DNA of 64,000 nucleotides, taken from positions 1 to 64,000 of the forward strand of contig JAKFWA010000119.1 in NCBI GenBank assembly GCA_021732995.1, given 5' to 3'. The notes beneath the pieces were generated by a model. That model worked only from the letters and a program-made list of their open reading frames with translations. It ran no database searches and was not told the origin of the DNA. This document shows positions 44,802 to 55,281 of this stretch, piece after piece. Source of the DNA: Planctomycetaceae bacterium. Lineage in GTDB: Bacteria > Planctomycetota > Planctomycetia > Planctomycetales > Planctomycetaceae. The position numbers and the translations under genes were made by a program. Positions within the stretch are counted from its first letter, which is position 1; every line of letters begins with the position of its first letter.

Positions 44802-46976
44802 ATGGTGACTCAAACCAACAATCTGGTTGCTCAGTTGCGTCAGCGTTGGAAGCTGTGGACCGCTCTTGCATTGGTGCTTGCCGTCGGTGTGGCTGCGACT
44901 ATTACTACACAGCGAAGAGAAGTAGCCGCAACAAGACCGAGCGCCCCATCGTCTCCAAAGTTCTTGGCTGATCTGCCGCAGATTGACGAAGTCCGGATCG
45001 AGAATCCGGGCTTCGTCGGACCGCACGCCTGCGCGGAATGTCACGCCAAGCGGGTAGATGAGTTCCGGCAGACACGCCATTTTCAGGCGATGGCGGTGCC
45101 GGACGCGTCAGTGATGGCGAAGGCGTTTTCGTCGAAGGAAGGAACTTGGCAGTCGCCTGACCCGTCGCGTCGGTTTGAGATGCGTCAGACCGACGGCAAG
45201 TTCACGCAGACGGCGGTTTCAACCAGTGGGCGTGACGAGCAGTGGACGACGACTGAGATCGCGTTTCTGTACGGTGCCAATGCCGGTCTGGACGATGTCT
45301 ATTTCGGCTGGCGTGATGACAACCGGCTGTTTGAATTGCCTGTGTCGTGGCTGCACAACGAGACCCGCTGGGGGCAGTCACCCTTTGATCCGTCCCGCAG
45401 AGATCACTGTGCACGTGAAGCGACACCACGATGTCTTGAATGTCATGCGACGTGGTTTGAGCACATCCCCGGTTCGTTCAACCAGTACGTGCCTGAGTCT
45501 TTTCAACTCGGCGTGACCTGTGAGAAATGTCACGGGCCCGGGCGTGAGCACGTCGACTTCCATCGCGCGAATAAAGACGCCAAGACGGCTAAAGCCATCA
45601 CGCATCCGGGTAAGTTCTCGCGCGAACAATCGATGGATCTATGTGCTCAATGCCACAGCAATGCGATGAAGTATCGTCAGCCACCGCTGAGCTATCGTCC
45701 GGGCCAATCGTTGGATGACTACTTTCTGACGCTGCAGACGGCGCACCCGGAAGAGGATCATGTTGCCAATCAACAGTATGTTCGCGAGAGCAAGTGTTAT
45801 CAGCAGTCCGAGATGACCTGCGTCACCTGCCACAGTCCGCACCATGTGGAGACGCATCACGACACGCGCGAGCCGCATCCGTCCTGCGTGAAGTGCCACG
45901 AGCCATCAGCCTGTAAAGATCATCCGAACCTGCCGCGTGAAGTGCGGAACGACTGCATTGGCTGTCACATGCCACAGAAACGTAAGGTGCAGGTCTTCTT
46001 TCACACAGACAACGATTCGTATGTGGCGCCCGTGCGTCGGTGGGAACATCGCATTGCGGTGTATCCGGAAGCGAAGCTCGAGGTTCTGTGGAATTGGTAT
46101 CGTTCTCAAAACGCAGACGATTCCAAACAGCAAGCCGAAGAACTTGGTTCGCAGTTGGTAGAACATTGGGAGCATGAAGGCGACTCGCGGCTGGAATCTC
46201 GACGTCTGCTGGCCGCGATGGACGCCTACCGCAATGTGCTGAAGTATCGCGCGGTGCCAGAGGTGCAAACCAAGCTTAGGCAGACTATTCGGAGGGGTCT
46301 GAAGAAGGACGAGCTGTGGTATCAGGCCCTCGGGCTGATCGAGCAGAACCGATACAGCGAGGCTCTGCCCCTGCTCGAGCAATGTCGAGAGGACCGATCC
46401 GATGAAGCTCGCGTGCTGGTGAAGTTGGGAACGGTGCAGGCGGCCCGAGGCGACCGCGAGACGGCTGCCAAGCTGCTGAACGAAGCCCTGCGATATGATC
46501 CGAATGAAAGCGGTGGCGAGACCATGCTCGGCTGGCTCGCGTATCTGGACGGCAACAGCCAGGACGCGTTGCAGCACTTTAGAGCGGCAGAGGCACTTGA
46601 ACCGCGGCACGTGAAGCTCAACTACCAGATCGCACTCGCACTGACTCAAGGACAGCAGTTCGCCGAGGCGAAGCGTCAGTTTGAGTACGTGCTGACGCTA
46701 GCCCCAAATCTCGCTCAGGCGTATCAGGGACTGAGCGATCTGGAGCGGCGAACGAACGGTAAGGGCGCGATCCCGATGGCACAGAAGGCCGTTGCTCTGT
46801 CGAAGGCTCAGGATCCGTATCTGCTGATTACGCTGGCCGAGGCCTATTTGGCGGACCAGCAGCTTGATACCGCTCAGGAAGTTGCAGACTTCAGTCTGGC
46901 CATCGCGGAGTCGCGGTTCCCGGCGGCCGTTCCGCAGATCCGCGCGCTGCAGCGGTCGATCAGGAACGCTCGGTAG
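44802..46976 (+). CDS. Heptaheme c-type cytochrome with C-terminal TPR domain
   Basis: 724 residues. An N-terminal membrane anchor (LWTALALVLAVGVAATITT) is followed by seven CxxCH heme sites: CAECH, CLECH, CEKCH, CAQCH, CVTCH, CVKCH and CIGCH, the first in the context CAECHAKRVDEFRQTRHFQAM known from cytochrome c554-like proteins. The C-terminal third is TPR (EALPLLEQCRE, AKLLNEALRYDPNESGGETM, AEALEPRHVKLNYQIALALT). It should be a periplasmic electron carrier or a multiheme oxidoreductase on a scaffold. The start at 44802 lacks a clear ribosome site; an in-frame ATG at 44739 is the alternative. No oxidase or nitrogen-cycle partner is adjacent. Confidence 0.88.
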   Translation: MVTQTNNLVAQLRQRWKLWTALALVLAVGVAATITTQRREVAATRPSAPSSPKFLADLPQIDEVRIENPGFVGPHACAECHAKRVDEFRQTRHFQAMAVPDASVMAKAFSSKEGTWQSPDPSRRFEMRQTDGKFTQTAVSTSGRDEQWTTTEIAFLYGANAGLDDVYFGWRDDNRLFELPVSWLHNETRWGQSPFDPSRRDHCAREATPRCLECHATWFEHIPGSFNQYVPESFQLGVTCEKCHGPGREHVDFHRANKDAKTAKAITHPGKFSREQSMDLCAQCHSNAMKYRQPPLSYRPGQSLDDYFLTLQTAHPEEDHVANQQYVRESKCYQQSEMTCVTCHSPHHVETHHDTREPHPSCVKCHEPSACKDHPNLPREVRNDCIGCHMPQKRKVQVFFHTDNDSYVAPVRRWEHRIAVYPEAKLEVLWNWYRSQNADDSKQQAEELGSQLVEHWEHEGDSRLESRRLLAAMDAYRNVLKYRAVPEVQTKLRQTIRRGLKKDELWYQALGLIEQNRYSEALPLLEQCREDRSDEARVLVKLGTVQAARGDRETAAKLLNEALRYDPNESGGETMLGWLAYLDGNSQDALQHFRAAEALEPRHVKLNYQIALALTQGQQFAEAKRQFEYVLTLAPNLAQAYQGLSDLERRTNGKGAIPMAQKAVALSKAQDPYLLITLAEAYLADQQLDTAQEVADFSLAIAESRFPAAVPQIRALQRSIRNAR

Positions 46977-47064
46977 ACAACGCGACCTGCAGCCGAAAAG
47001 CTTCGACCGCGAATGGCTCTGCCGCTCAGTCACTCACTCATTCCTGCTGTGCCGAAGGATTGCT

Positions 47065-49221
47065 ATGCCCGCGCATCTGATGCGTCTGCTGCGAAGTTCC
47101 TGGAAGGGATTTGTCCTCTCGATCGCTTGGCTGGCGACAGTTGTGGTTGCTTATGCTCAAGAACCCACTGGCGAACTGGCGCAGAAGCTCAAGGACGTGA
47201 AGTTCGAGCACTACGCTCAAGCTCCCGGATATTCCGAAGGCCCGACGTGGCGCAAAGGCGAGGTCTTCTTTTGCAGCGGCGCCCTGTTGCGAGTGGACGC
47301 GCAGCGCCGCACTCACAAGTTTCTGGAGATCAACCCGGGTGGCACTGTGCTCAAGGCCGACGGGCACATGCTGATTGTGGACAACAAGCACAAGGCTGTG
47401 TTGAGCCTCTCACCTGACAACAAACTCAGCGTGATTGCCGAGCAAGTCGAAACATTTCCGCTGCGGGGGCTGAACGACCTCACGATTGATGCACGTGGAA
47501 ATGTCTATTGGTCCGATCCTGAGGGCTCGTCGGCAGCCAAGCCCGTGGGCGACGTTTATCGCGTTCGGCCTGATGGGCGAGTTGAACGCATCGGCGGCGG
47601 GCTGGCGTTTCCGAATGGGCTCGATGTCGATCCCGCGAGCCGGTTTCTGTACGTGGTGGAATCTCAGTCGAAGAAGATTTTGCGTTACGAGCTACCCGGC
47701 GATCAGGACCTGCTCGGCAAGCCGCACGTCTTTTACGACCTCGGTGGCTCAGGCGGCGATGGATGTGCGTTCGACGCTGCAGGCAACTTGTGGGTCACGG
47801 ACTTTCATCGACCGGAAACGGGTACTGGCCGCATCACGGTGCTGAGCCCGGATGCGAAGGTGCTGGCTTACCTGCCGCTGCCGAGCAAAGTCGTCAGCAA
47901 CATCGCCTTCGGCGGGGAGAATCACGACGAGATCTTCTGCACGACCGGTGATCCTCCAGGGGTGTTTCATGCCAAAGTCGGCGTGAAGGGATTTGCGGGC
48001 CATCCGGGCAAGCCGATGAAGGCGGTCCGCGAGTTAAACATCGTCGCGCTGAAACCGCACGCGGACTCCCCTGCCCTCGTGAAGCTGGCCTCCGTCGCCG
48101 CGAACGCGAAGCTGGAAGACAACCAGTTGGATGCAGTCTCGCGCCAGCAGATGAAGGATGCAGCGGCTTCGGTGGCAGATGCCCAACTACGGTCCGAGAT
48201 TGAGAAACTGCTACCCGCATGGGAGCAGGCGGCAGTTCGACATTTGCGAGACCTGCCGCTGCTGGCAGAGGTGAAACGGTTGAATGGCAAGGCCACTTTG
48301 GAAGTGGTGGCTCCCGACTGGCTGCGGGCGATTGTCAGCGACTCGGAACTCAGTTCGTTCTCGCGAATCGTCGAGCTGGATCTCAATGAACGTACCGATG
48401 GTCACAAGGAGCCAACGCCTAAGCCGCTATCCGATCGAGTGACCGACGACTGGCTGAAGCGGCTGGCCGACCAGACTGATCTCCGGAACCTGCAACTGTC
48501 CGGTACCGCCGTTACTAGCGCCGGGTTGATGCATCTGAAGCCGCTGGTGAACCTGGAACGTCTGAACGTCTGTTTGACGGCGGTCAGTGACGATGGCTTC
48601 GAGCATCTTTCTGGCATGACGAAAATGCGTCGTATGACGATCTGTGCCTCGAAGATCACGGGCTCGGGCTTCAAACATCTCGCCGGCATGAAGCAGTTGG
48701 AGTCAATCAATCTCCACTCGGCACCTGCCAGTGATGAGGGCCTCGCAGCCATTGGCAAACTTACGAGCCTGAAGCGTCTGGAGATCGTCCACACGCACGT
48801 GACGGACGCAGGACTGAAGCATCTCGCGAGCCTGACCAATTTGCGGCAGCTTCACATTCATGGCCCGGAAGCAACTGCAGCAGCGTTGCCCTTCATCGGG
48901 CAACTGCAGGAGTTGTATGAACTCGACGTCTACGACAAAGCCGCCAGTAATCAGACACTGGAGCAGATCGCGAAGTTGCCGAAGCTGCGGCTCTTGATGC
49001 TGCCAACCGGCAGCTTTGACGACGAGGGCGTGAAGCATCTGGCCAACATGACGACGTTGGAATCGGTCACGCTGGATTCGCCCAAAGTGACAGATGCCTC
49101 CATCGATCAGCTGGCCACGCTCAAGAACCTGCGAAAGCTGCACTTGGGGCGAGCCGCCTTGACGCCTGCGGGGAAAGAGCGGCTCAAGTCTCTGCTGCCG
49201 CGAACGACCATTACGCCATAG
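47065..49221 (+). CDS. SMP-30/gluconolactonase beta-propeller fused to leucine-rich repeats
   Basis: 718 residues. A signal peptide (FVLSIAWLATVVVAYAQ) leads to an SMP-30/gluconolactonase propeller at about 30-310: YSEGPTWRKGEVFF, LNDLTIDARGNVYWSDPEG, FPNGLDVDPASRFLYVVESQ and GDGCAFDAAGNLWVTDF keep the Glu, Asn and Asp metal ligands. After a linker come about nine leucine-rich repeats of roughly 24 residues (for example TDAGLKHLASLTNLRQLHI). Planctomycetes fuse LRRs to many exported proteins. It likely hydrolyses a lactone or similar ester in the periplasm, with LRRs for binding. GAAGGA before the ATG at 47065. 88 bp behind the cytochrome gene. Confidence 0.88.
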   Translation: MPAHLMRLLRSSWKGFVLSIAWLATVVVAYAQEPTGELAQKLKDVKFEHYAQAPGYSEGPTWRKGEVFFCSGALLRVDAQRRTHKFLEINPGGTVLKADGHMLIVDNKHKAVLSLSPDNKLSVIAEQVETFPLRGLNDLTIDARGNVYWSDPEGSSAAKPVGDVYRVRPDGRVERIGGGLAFPNGLDVDPASRFLYVVESQSKKILRYELPGDQDLLGKPHVFYDLGGSGGDGCAFDAAGNLWVTDFHRPETGTGRITVLSPDAKVLAYLPLPSKVVSNIAFGGENHDEIFCTTGDPPGVFHAKVGVKGFAGHPGKPMKAVRELNIVALKPHADSPALVKLASVAANAKLEDNQLDAVSRQQMKDAAASVADAQLRSEIEKLLPAWEQAAVRHLRDLPLLAEVKRLNGKATLEVVAPDWLRAIVSDSELSSFSRIVELDLNERTDGHKEPTPKPLSDRVTDDWLKRLADQTDLRNLQLSGTAVTSAGLMHLKPLVNLERLNVCLTAVSDDGFEHLSGMTKMRRMTICASKITGSGFKHLAGMKQLESINLHSAPASDEGLAAIGKLTSLKRLEIVHTHVTDAGLKHLASLTNLRQLHIHGPEATAAALPFIGQLQELYELDVYDKAASNQTLEQIAKLPKLRLLMLPTGSFDDEGVKHLANMTTLESVTLDSPKVTDASIDQLATLKNLRKLHLGRAALTPAGKERLKSLLPRTTITP

Positions 49222-49320
49222 ACGGGACGGGTCATCGCCTGACGACGCCAGCTGGTTTGAAATGGGCGTTAGTAGATCCGTTGATCTGAACTGGAAACGA
49301 TAGAATCAGAAGTTCGCGAA

Positions 49321-49355
49321 CGTCGCCGCGGCGCTTATCGGCGGCGACGGTTGCT
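49321..49355 (+). terminator. Possible terminator hairpin before gcvPB
   Basis: A perfect 9-bp stem CGTCGCCGC/GCGGCGACG (49321-49329, 49341-49349) is followed by GTTGCTATTCT, about 100 bases past the LRR gene stop. The tail is only partly T-rich. I saw no glycine riboswitch in this leader. Confidence 0.5.
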
Positions 49356-49465
49356 ATTCTTCGCGCCCTTTGCGAGCTTCTGTTAACGATCGGCTCGAAC
49401 CACTCGAAGTACGGTCATGCTTTGCAGCGCTCGACGGAACTTACGGACTGAGACACGGACGCCAC

Positions 49466-50920
<1,455 letters not shown>

Positions 50921-50976
50921 TCGGCGCTGACGAGAACGTCGAACTGACCTCAGGTCTGCTACGGGATCGTTGAGTT

Positions 50977-52359
50977 ATGACTACGACGCGCATTGAACGC
51001 ATTCACGCCCGCGAAGTTCTTGACAGTCGCGGGCGGCCCACGGTTGAGGTCGAAGTCACTTGCGCTGGGGCGCGACCCGGTCGAGCGATTGTGCCCAGCG
51101 GCGCGAGCACCGGAACTTTTGAGGCACTGGAACTGCGGGACGGCGGGGATCGTTACGACGGGTACGGAGTTCAAACGGCGGTGCGGCAGGCACTGGCGAT
51201 TGGTCCGCAGTTTGTGGGTCAAGATGCCAGTGAGCAGAGTCGCATCGACGCAACTTTGACGGAACTCACCAAGGCGTGGCCGACATCTCCGTACGCAAGC
51301 AACGCCGGCGAGCGGCTTGGTGCAAACGCGACTCTGGGCATCAGCCTGGCGGTGGCTTATGCGGCTGCCGAGGGGCAGTCGATCCCGCTGGTTGAGCACC
51401 TGCACCAACTCTGGCAGCAGGTCTTCAAAGCGGCGAATGCTGCGTTGCTCAATCAAGGCATGGCGACCTCCCTGCTGGGACGTAAGCCGTTTATGCCGCT
51501 GCCGATGGTCAACATGATCTCGGGCGGCAAGCATGCGGGGGGGAATCTGGACTTTCAGGATTACCTCATCATGCCGCTCGGTGCGAAGTCCTATCCGCAG
51601 GCGTTGGAATGGATCGTGCGGATCTATTGGCGGCTGGGAAAATTGTTGACGAAAGCCGGTTACGAAGGCGTGCTGGTTGGTGACGAAGGCGGCTACGGTC
51701 CGAAGCTGAAGTCGAACGAAGAGGCCTTGAACTTTGTTGTGGAAGCGATTTCGGCAGCCGGGCTGGCGCCGGGAAAAGACGTTGCGATTGCGCTGGACGT
51801 GGCGAGTTCGCATTTCTTCCGAGACGGCACTTACCGATTGGCTGCGACCGGCGATCAGCAGTTGCAGGCTGGCGATGTGATCGATCTGCTGGAAGGCTGG
51901 GTGGATCGCTATCCGATTCTGAGTATCGAAGATGGTCTGGCTGAGGACGATTGGCTGGGTTGGCAGAAGCTGACTCAGCGACTGGGTCATCGCGTGCAAT
52001 TGATCGGCGATGACCTGTTCGTCACCAATACGGAACGTTTGCGAGAAGGCGTTGAGAAGAAGGTGGCTAACAGCGTGCTGGTGAAGGTTAATCAGATCGG
52101 CACACTCAGTGGTGCGATGGACGCGATGCGACTCGCGCTGGAGTCCGACTATCGGCCGGTGATCTCGGCCCGGAGCGGCGAGACCGAAGACGCCACCATC
52201 GCCGATCTGGCTGTCGCGACGGGAGCGGGGCAGATCAAGATCGGCTCGATCGCCCGTAGCGAGCGGCTGGCGAAGTACAATCAGTTGTTGCGACTGGCTG
52301 AGAACTCTGAATTTCCGTATTACGGGCGCGCGATCTTTCGAGAAAGCAAGTTGTCTTAG
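50977..52359 (+). CDS. Enolase-like protein with altered active-site positions
   Basis: 460 residues, about 28 longer than typical enolase. Most of the fold and metal site is kept: VLDSRGRPTVEVEV, PSGASTGTFEALELRDG, VGDEGGYGP (Glu237), IALDVASS (Asp274), SIEDGL (Glu318), IGDDLFVTN (Asp345), VKVNQIGTL (catalytic Lys370) and QIKIGSIARSERLAKYNQLLR (Lys421). Two positions differ: ISGGKHAGGNLDFQDY has Asp195 where enolases have Glu in QEF, and VISARSGETED has Ala398 where enolases have His in SHRSG. An insertion of about 25 residues (WQQVFKAANAALLNQGMATS) precedes the histidine loop. It could be a slower enolase or a paralogue with another 2-hydroxy-acid substrate. Between gcvPB and tatD, all plus strand. 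Confidence 0.8.
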   Translation: MTTTRIERIHAREVLDSRGRPTVEVEVTCAGARPGRAIVPSGASTGTFEALELRDGGDRYDGYGVQTAVRQALAIGPQFVGQDASEQSRIDATLTELTKAWPTSPYASNAGERLGANATLGISLAVAYAAAEGQSIPLVEHLHQLWQQVFKAANAALLNQGMATSLLGRKPFMPLPMVNMISGGKHAGGNLDFQDYLIMPLGAKSYPQALEWIVRIYWRLGKLLTKAGYEGVLVGDEGGYGPKLKSNEEALNFVVEAISAAGLAPGKDVAIALDVASSHFFRDGTYRLAATGDQQLQAGDVIDLLEGWVDRYPILSIEDGLAEDDWLGWQKLTQRLGHRVQLIGDDLFVTNTERLREGVEKKVANSVLVKVNQIGTLSGAMDAMRLALESDYRPVISARSGETEDATIADLAVATGAGQIKIGSIARSERLAKYNQLLRLAENSEFPYYGRAIFRESKLS

Positions 52360-52414
52360 ATGCCTGCGAGCCTCATCGTGACGAGGCTGGTGCCCTGCCC
52401 TGCGGAGAGTTGGC

Positions 52415-53188
52415 GTGAAGTTGATTGATACGCACTGTCATCTGGATGAAGAGTCTTTCGGGCCGGATCTCGATCAGGTGATTCAAGCGGCGCGGGACGT
52501 GGGCGTGGTGGCGATGGTCACGATCGGCACCACGCTGGAAAGCAGCCGCAAGTCCATTGCTCTCGCCGAGAAGTATCCGGAAGTCTTCGCGGCTGTGGGC
52601 ATTCATCCGAACTATATCGCTGCCGCTCAACCCGGTGACTGGGAGCAGGTGGAAGAACTCGCCCTGCATCCGCGCGTCGTGGCTGTCGGGGAAACGGGTC
52701 TGGATCGCTACTGGAACTACTCCGATCCGGCTGACCAGCGAGAATACTTCACACGGCACATCGATCTTTCACGCCGCATCAATAAGCCCTTCATCGTGCA
52801 TTGTCGCGACGCCGATGAAGAAGTGCGCGAGATGCTGCGTGCGGCGGCTCAAGCAGGCCCGCTGAATGGCGTCATGCATTCGTTCTGCCAGTCGCTGGAG
52901 TCGGGGCGCGAGTGCATCGATCTGGGCCTGCATCTGTCGTTCACCGGGATGCTGACCTTCAAGAAGAATGACGAACTGCGAACAGTCGCGGCCGCTCTGC
53001 CCCGCGAGCGATTGATGGTCGAGACTGATGCGCCTTATCTCTCGCCGACCCCGCACCGTGGCAAACGTAACGAGCCCGGCTACGTGAAATACACGCTGGG
53101 CATGTTGGCCAAAGCGCATGGAGCGGAAGTGTCACAGATGGCGGAACTCACGAGCCAGACGGCCGCGCGCTTCTTCGGTTTGCCCTAA
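52415..53188 (+). CDS. tatD: TatD family metal-dependent hydrolase
   Basis: 257 residues, the usual length. Metal ligands are in DTHCHLDEESF, VGETGLDRYW, FIVHCRDADEEV, VMHSFCQSLE and VETDAPYLSP, and the order is typical of TatD/YcfH deoxyribonucleases. It should be a cytosolic 3'-5' DNase or general phosphodiesterase used in repair. Start is a GTG at 52415 with GGAGAG upstream. 55 bp after the enolase-like gene, perhaps in the same transcript. Confidence 0.93.
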   Translation: MKLIDTHCHLDEESFGPDLDQVIQAARDVGVVAMVTIGTTLESSRKSIALAEKYPEVFAAVGIHPNYIAAAQPGDWEQVEELALHPRVVAVGETGLDRYWNYSDPADQREYFTRHIDLSRRINKPFIVHCRDADEEVREMLRAAAQAGPLNGVMHSFCQSLESGRECIDLGLHLSFTGMLTFKKNDELRTVAAALPRERLMVETDAPYLSPTPHRGKRNEPGYVKYTLGMLAKAHGAEVSQMAELTSQTAARFFGLP

Positions 53189-53217
53189 GAAGCCGATCGG
53201 CCGGTGCGGTCAAGAAC

Positions 53218-53925
53218 TTACTTCGCGATGACGACCGCGTCGTCGATAGTGAAGAGTTCGCCTGGGGTCACCGACATGCCGATGTGGAAGACGCCCACAA
53301 CCTCGAAGGGGCGGTTCTCGATGTAGTCGGTGGTGTTGCCCTTGCGCATCATGGTGTCAATCAGATAGCAGACCTTCGGATTCGGTCCGAAGCAGCATGC
53401 AGACGTGTCGCGGCAGAGCGTGAAGATGCGGATGTCCGATTCTTGGAAAGCTGGACGCATGTAGCCGCGAATGCGAACTCGCTTGCCGTCCAGCGCCTTC
53501 AGCCAGTCGGGAAAGTGCTTGGGCACGTCCTTGGAGATGGTTTTGACATCGAGGACCTTTTCAAGGTCGATATCGTCGAAGTTGACCCGCAATGCATTGT
53601 CCGGGCCGACGACGGCGAACTCTTTCTCGGGAATCAACACCTTGACCGGTTCTTCGGTCTGCGGAACAGCTTCGGCTGGCTTCTCCGGTTCCGCTGGTGT
53701 CGTTGCTTGAACGGTCTCTGATGCGGCCGGGGCCTCTTGCGTGACGGTTTCTGTCGGTGTTTCGCTGGCAGCGGTCTTTGGTGCGGGCTTGTCCTCGCTC
53801 ACCGAGGCCTGTCCGGGGAGAGGCGTGATTTCGTGAAACTTGTCATTCGGAACCTGTCCGCAGCCGACCACGCCAGAAACCAATGTGGCGGCAACCATTG
53901 CGAACTGGACAAATTCACGTTTCAT
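53218..53925 (-). CDS. Lipoprotein with CRDxxACCFG motif, DUF3299-like (paralogue 1)
   Basis: 235 residues. The N-terminus ends in a lipobox, VVGC with lipidated Cys22. About 70 residues of Pro/Glu/Thr/Ala-rich linker follow. The folded part contains DGKRVRIRGYMRPAFQ, then FTLCRDTSACCFGPNPKVCYLI, and ends NRPFEVVGVFHIG...LFTIDDAVV. The GxxVxIxGYMxP and ACCFGxxP pattern fits an OB-like fold of the DUF3299 type. Cysteines in CRDxxACC could bind metal or form disulfides. ATG at 53925 follows AGGTG; it is 33 bp downstream of the related gene, so they form an operon. Confidence 0.72.
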   Translation of the reverse strand: MKREFVQFAMVAATLVSGVVGCGQVPNDKFHEITPLPGQASVSEDKPAPKTAASETPTETVTQEAPAASETVQATTPAEPEKPAEAVPQTEEPVKVLIPEKEFAVVGPDNALRVNFDDIDLEKVLDVKTISKDVPKHFPDWLKALDGKRVRIRGYMRPAFQESDIRIFTLCRDTSACCFGPNPKVCYLIDTMMRKGNTTDYIENRPFEVVGVFHIGMSVTPGELFTIDDAVVIAK

Positions 53926-53958
53926 CAAAGCACCTCGTACAGGCGATCCAGAGACGGG

Positions 53959-54654
53959 TTAGTAGATCTTCTTGGCTACGCCGACCTGAGTCGCTTCAAG
54001 TTCGTAAGCTGGCGAAAGATTGCCCACTTTACGCAGGTCTTTCAGATGGAAAACGCCGGCAACTGAAACCAGATTCGGGTAGTAGTTTGCTCCGCGAACG
54101 TCATCTTTAATGACAACTTCAATCATATCGGTCAGTTTGGGTTGTCCGCCGAAGCAGCAAGCACCGCTGTCGCGGCAAAGAATGAAGGATCGCAGCCCTT
54201 CCTGCTGGTCGGTTGGGTACATGTAACCTTTAATGAAGATTTTCTGGCCATCCAACTGCTTCACGTCTTCATGGAAGCTCTCGCGTCCGTTCTCGAACGG
54301 AAAGCCCTTCTTGGCGATGTCGTTCGTAAAGCTCACACGAGCGTGACCTTCGGGCACCTCGCCGACGTAAGTGTAGGCATGCAAGACAGATCCGCCGAGC
54401 AGTACGAACGCGCTCACCAGTAGTCCGCTTTGAGCCAGCCACTTGCCGCTGTATTCGCCGGCGTAACGCTTGAAGGTGTTCATCGCCAGGATGCCGAAAA
54501 CACAGCCCAGCACTGCCAGCGGGAGTGCGAACTCGGTGATCATGCCCGAAAGCGACAGGACAGCCGTAACGCCAGCCAGAACCGCCACCGGCGGCACCGG
54601 ATGGTAGTTGAACTCTTCTTTTCTGAGGTCGATTGACTCCAACGTTCCCGACAT
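53959..54654 (-). CDS. Membrane protein with CRDxxACCFG motif, DUF3299-like (paralogue 2)
   Basis: 231 residues. Three membrane helices come first (VAVLAGVTAVLSLSGMITEF; LPLAVLGCVFGILAMNTF; LLVSAFVLLGGSVLHAYTYV), then the same soluble domain as the next gene: DGQKIFIKGYMYPTDQ, FILCRDSGACCFGGQPKLTDMI and SVAGVFHLKD. The first part looks like a small DUF4190-type membrane unit. GAGGGG before the ATG at 54654 sets the start; an in-frame extension to 54795 is not credible. The pair probably sits on the outer face of the cytoplasmic membrane. Function unknown. Confidence 0.72.
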   Translation of the reverse strand: MSGTLESIDLRKEEFNYHPVPPVAVLAGVTAVLSLSGMITEFALPLAVLGCVFGILAMNTFKRYAGEYSGKWLAQSGLLVSAFVLLGGSVLHAYTYVGEVPEGHARVSFTNDIAKKGFPFENGRESFHEDVKQLDGQKIFIKGYMYPTDQQEGLRSFILCRDSGACCFGGQPKLTDMIEVVIKDDVRGANYYPNLVSVAGVFHLKDLRKVGNLSPAYELEATQVGVAKKIY

Positions 54655-55032
54655 GTGCCCCTCACTCAAACCTGAAACCACAAGCAGCCAACCGTGCTGA
54701 CAATTCCGATTGTGCCGCGAACGAAGTTTGATCAGCCTGAACCGATCTGTCACGCGGCCACAGCAAACATTCGCGCTAGCGCTGCTACGCTCCAATTGAT
54801 GATATCAATGGAATGATTTAATGCGACGGGAAGTTTGTGAGGAACCTGCGTGTTCGGCGGACAGCGGATGGATCACATCAAGGGTGACAGGCGATCACAT
54901 GGCGAGGACGCGGGACAAGGGGCCTCGATCCGGTCTTACGACAGAAACAACCTCGTCTTAGCGGTGCGGTTTGAAGTGTCGCGCGTTGATGCGAGCCGCA
55001 ACAACTTCGCGAAATTCGGGAGTGGTCAAACG
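54655..55032. other. Intergenic region, nothing recognised
   Basis: 378 bp between the anti-sigma gene and the membrane paralogue, all neighbours on the minus strand. It should carry the promoter of the CRDxxACCFG pair. An open frame on the plus strand through 54850-55329 is antisense to the anti-sigma gene and has no coding character. Confidence 0.5.
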
Positions 55033-55281
55033 TTAAGACTGGCCTTGGTTTCTGGATCGCAGGATGGCACTCACGAGACTTTCCGGGATTGGTTCAATCT
55101 TCGGAGCGTGAGATTCACAACACGCCTGCTTGGTGGCTTCGATCGCTGTCTTGAAGTTGTGCAGATAGTCACGGCATTCGGAGCAGAGCGTCAAATGCAG
55201 CTCGAACGCCACCCGTTGCCGCAGTGGCAACTGGCCGTCGAGATAGTCCGTCAGAAAGTCAATGAGTTCCTGGCAGGTCAT
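55033..55281 (-). CDS. Zinc-finger anti-sigma factor
   Basis: 82 residues. CQELIDFLTDYLDGQL and FELHLTLCSECRDYL give the HxxxCxxC zinc-binding anti-sigma (ZAS) signature. No membrane helix is present, so it is a soluble RsrA-like type. Its ATG overlaps the sigma gene stop as ATGA, so the two are translationally coupled. It should hold the ECF sigma inactive until a signal, perhaps redox, releases it; further cysteines (ACCESH) lie after the motif. Confidence 0.88.
   Translation of the reverse strand: MTCQELIDFLTDYLDGQLPLRQRVAFELHLTLCSECRDYLHNFKTAIEATKQACCESHAPKIEPIPESLVSAILRSRNQGQS

Noticed and set aside
49222-49465. Glycine riboswitch before gcvPB
   Set aside because: No tandem aptamer core motifs seen; only a GC-rich hairpin.
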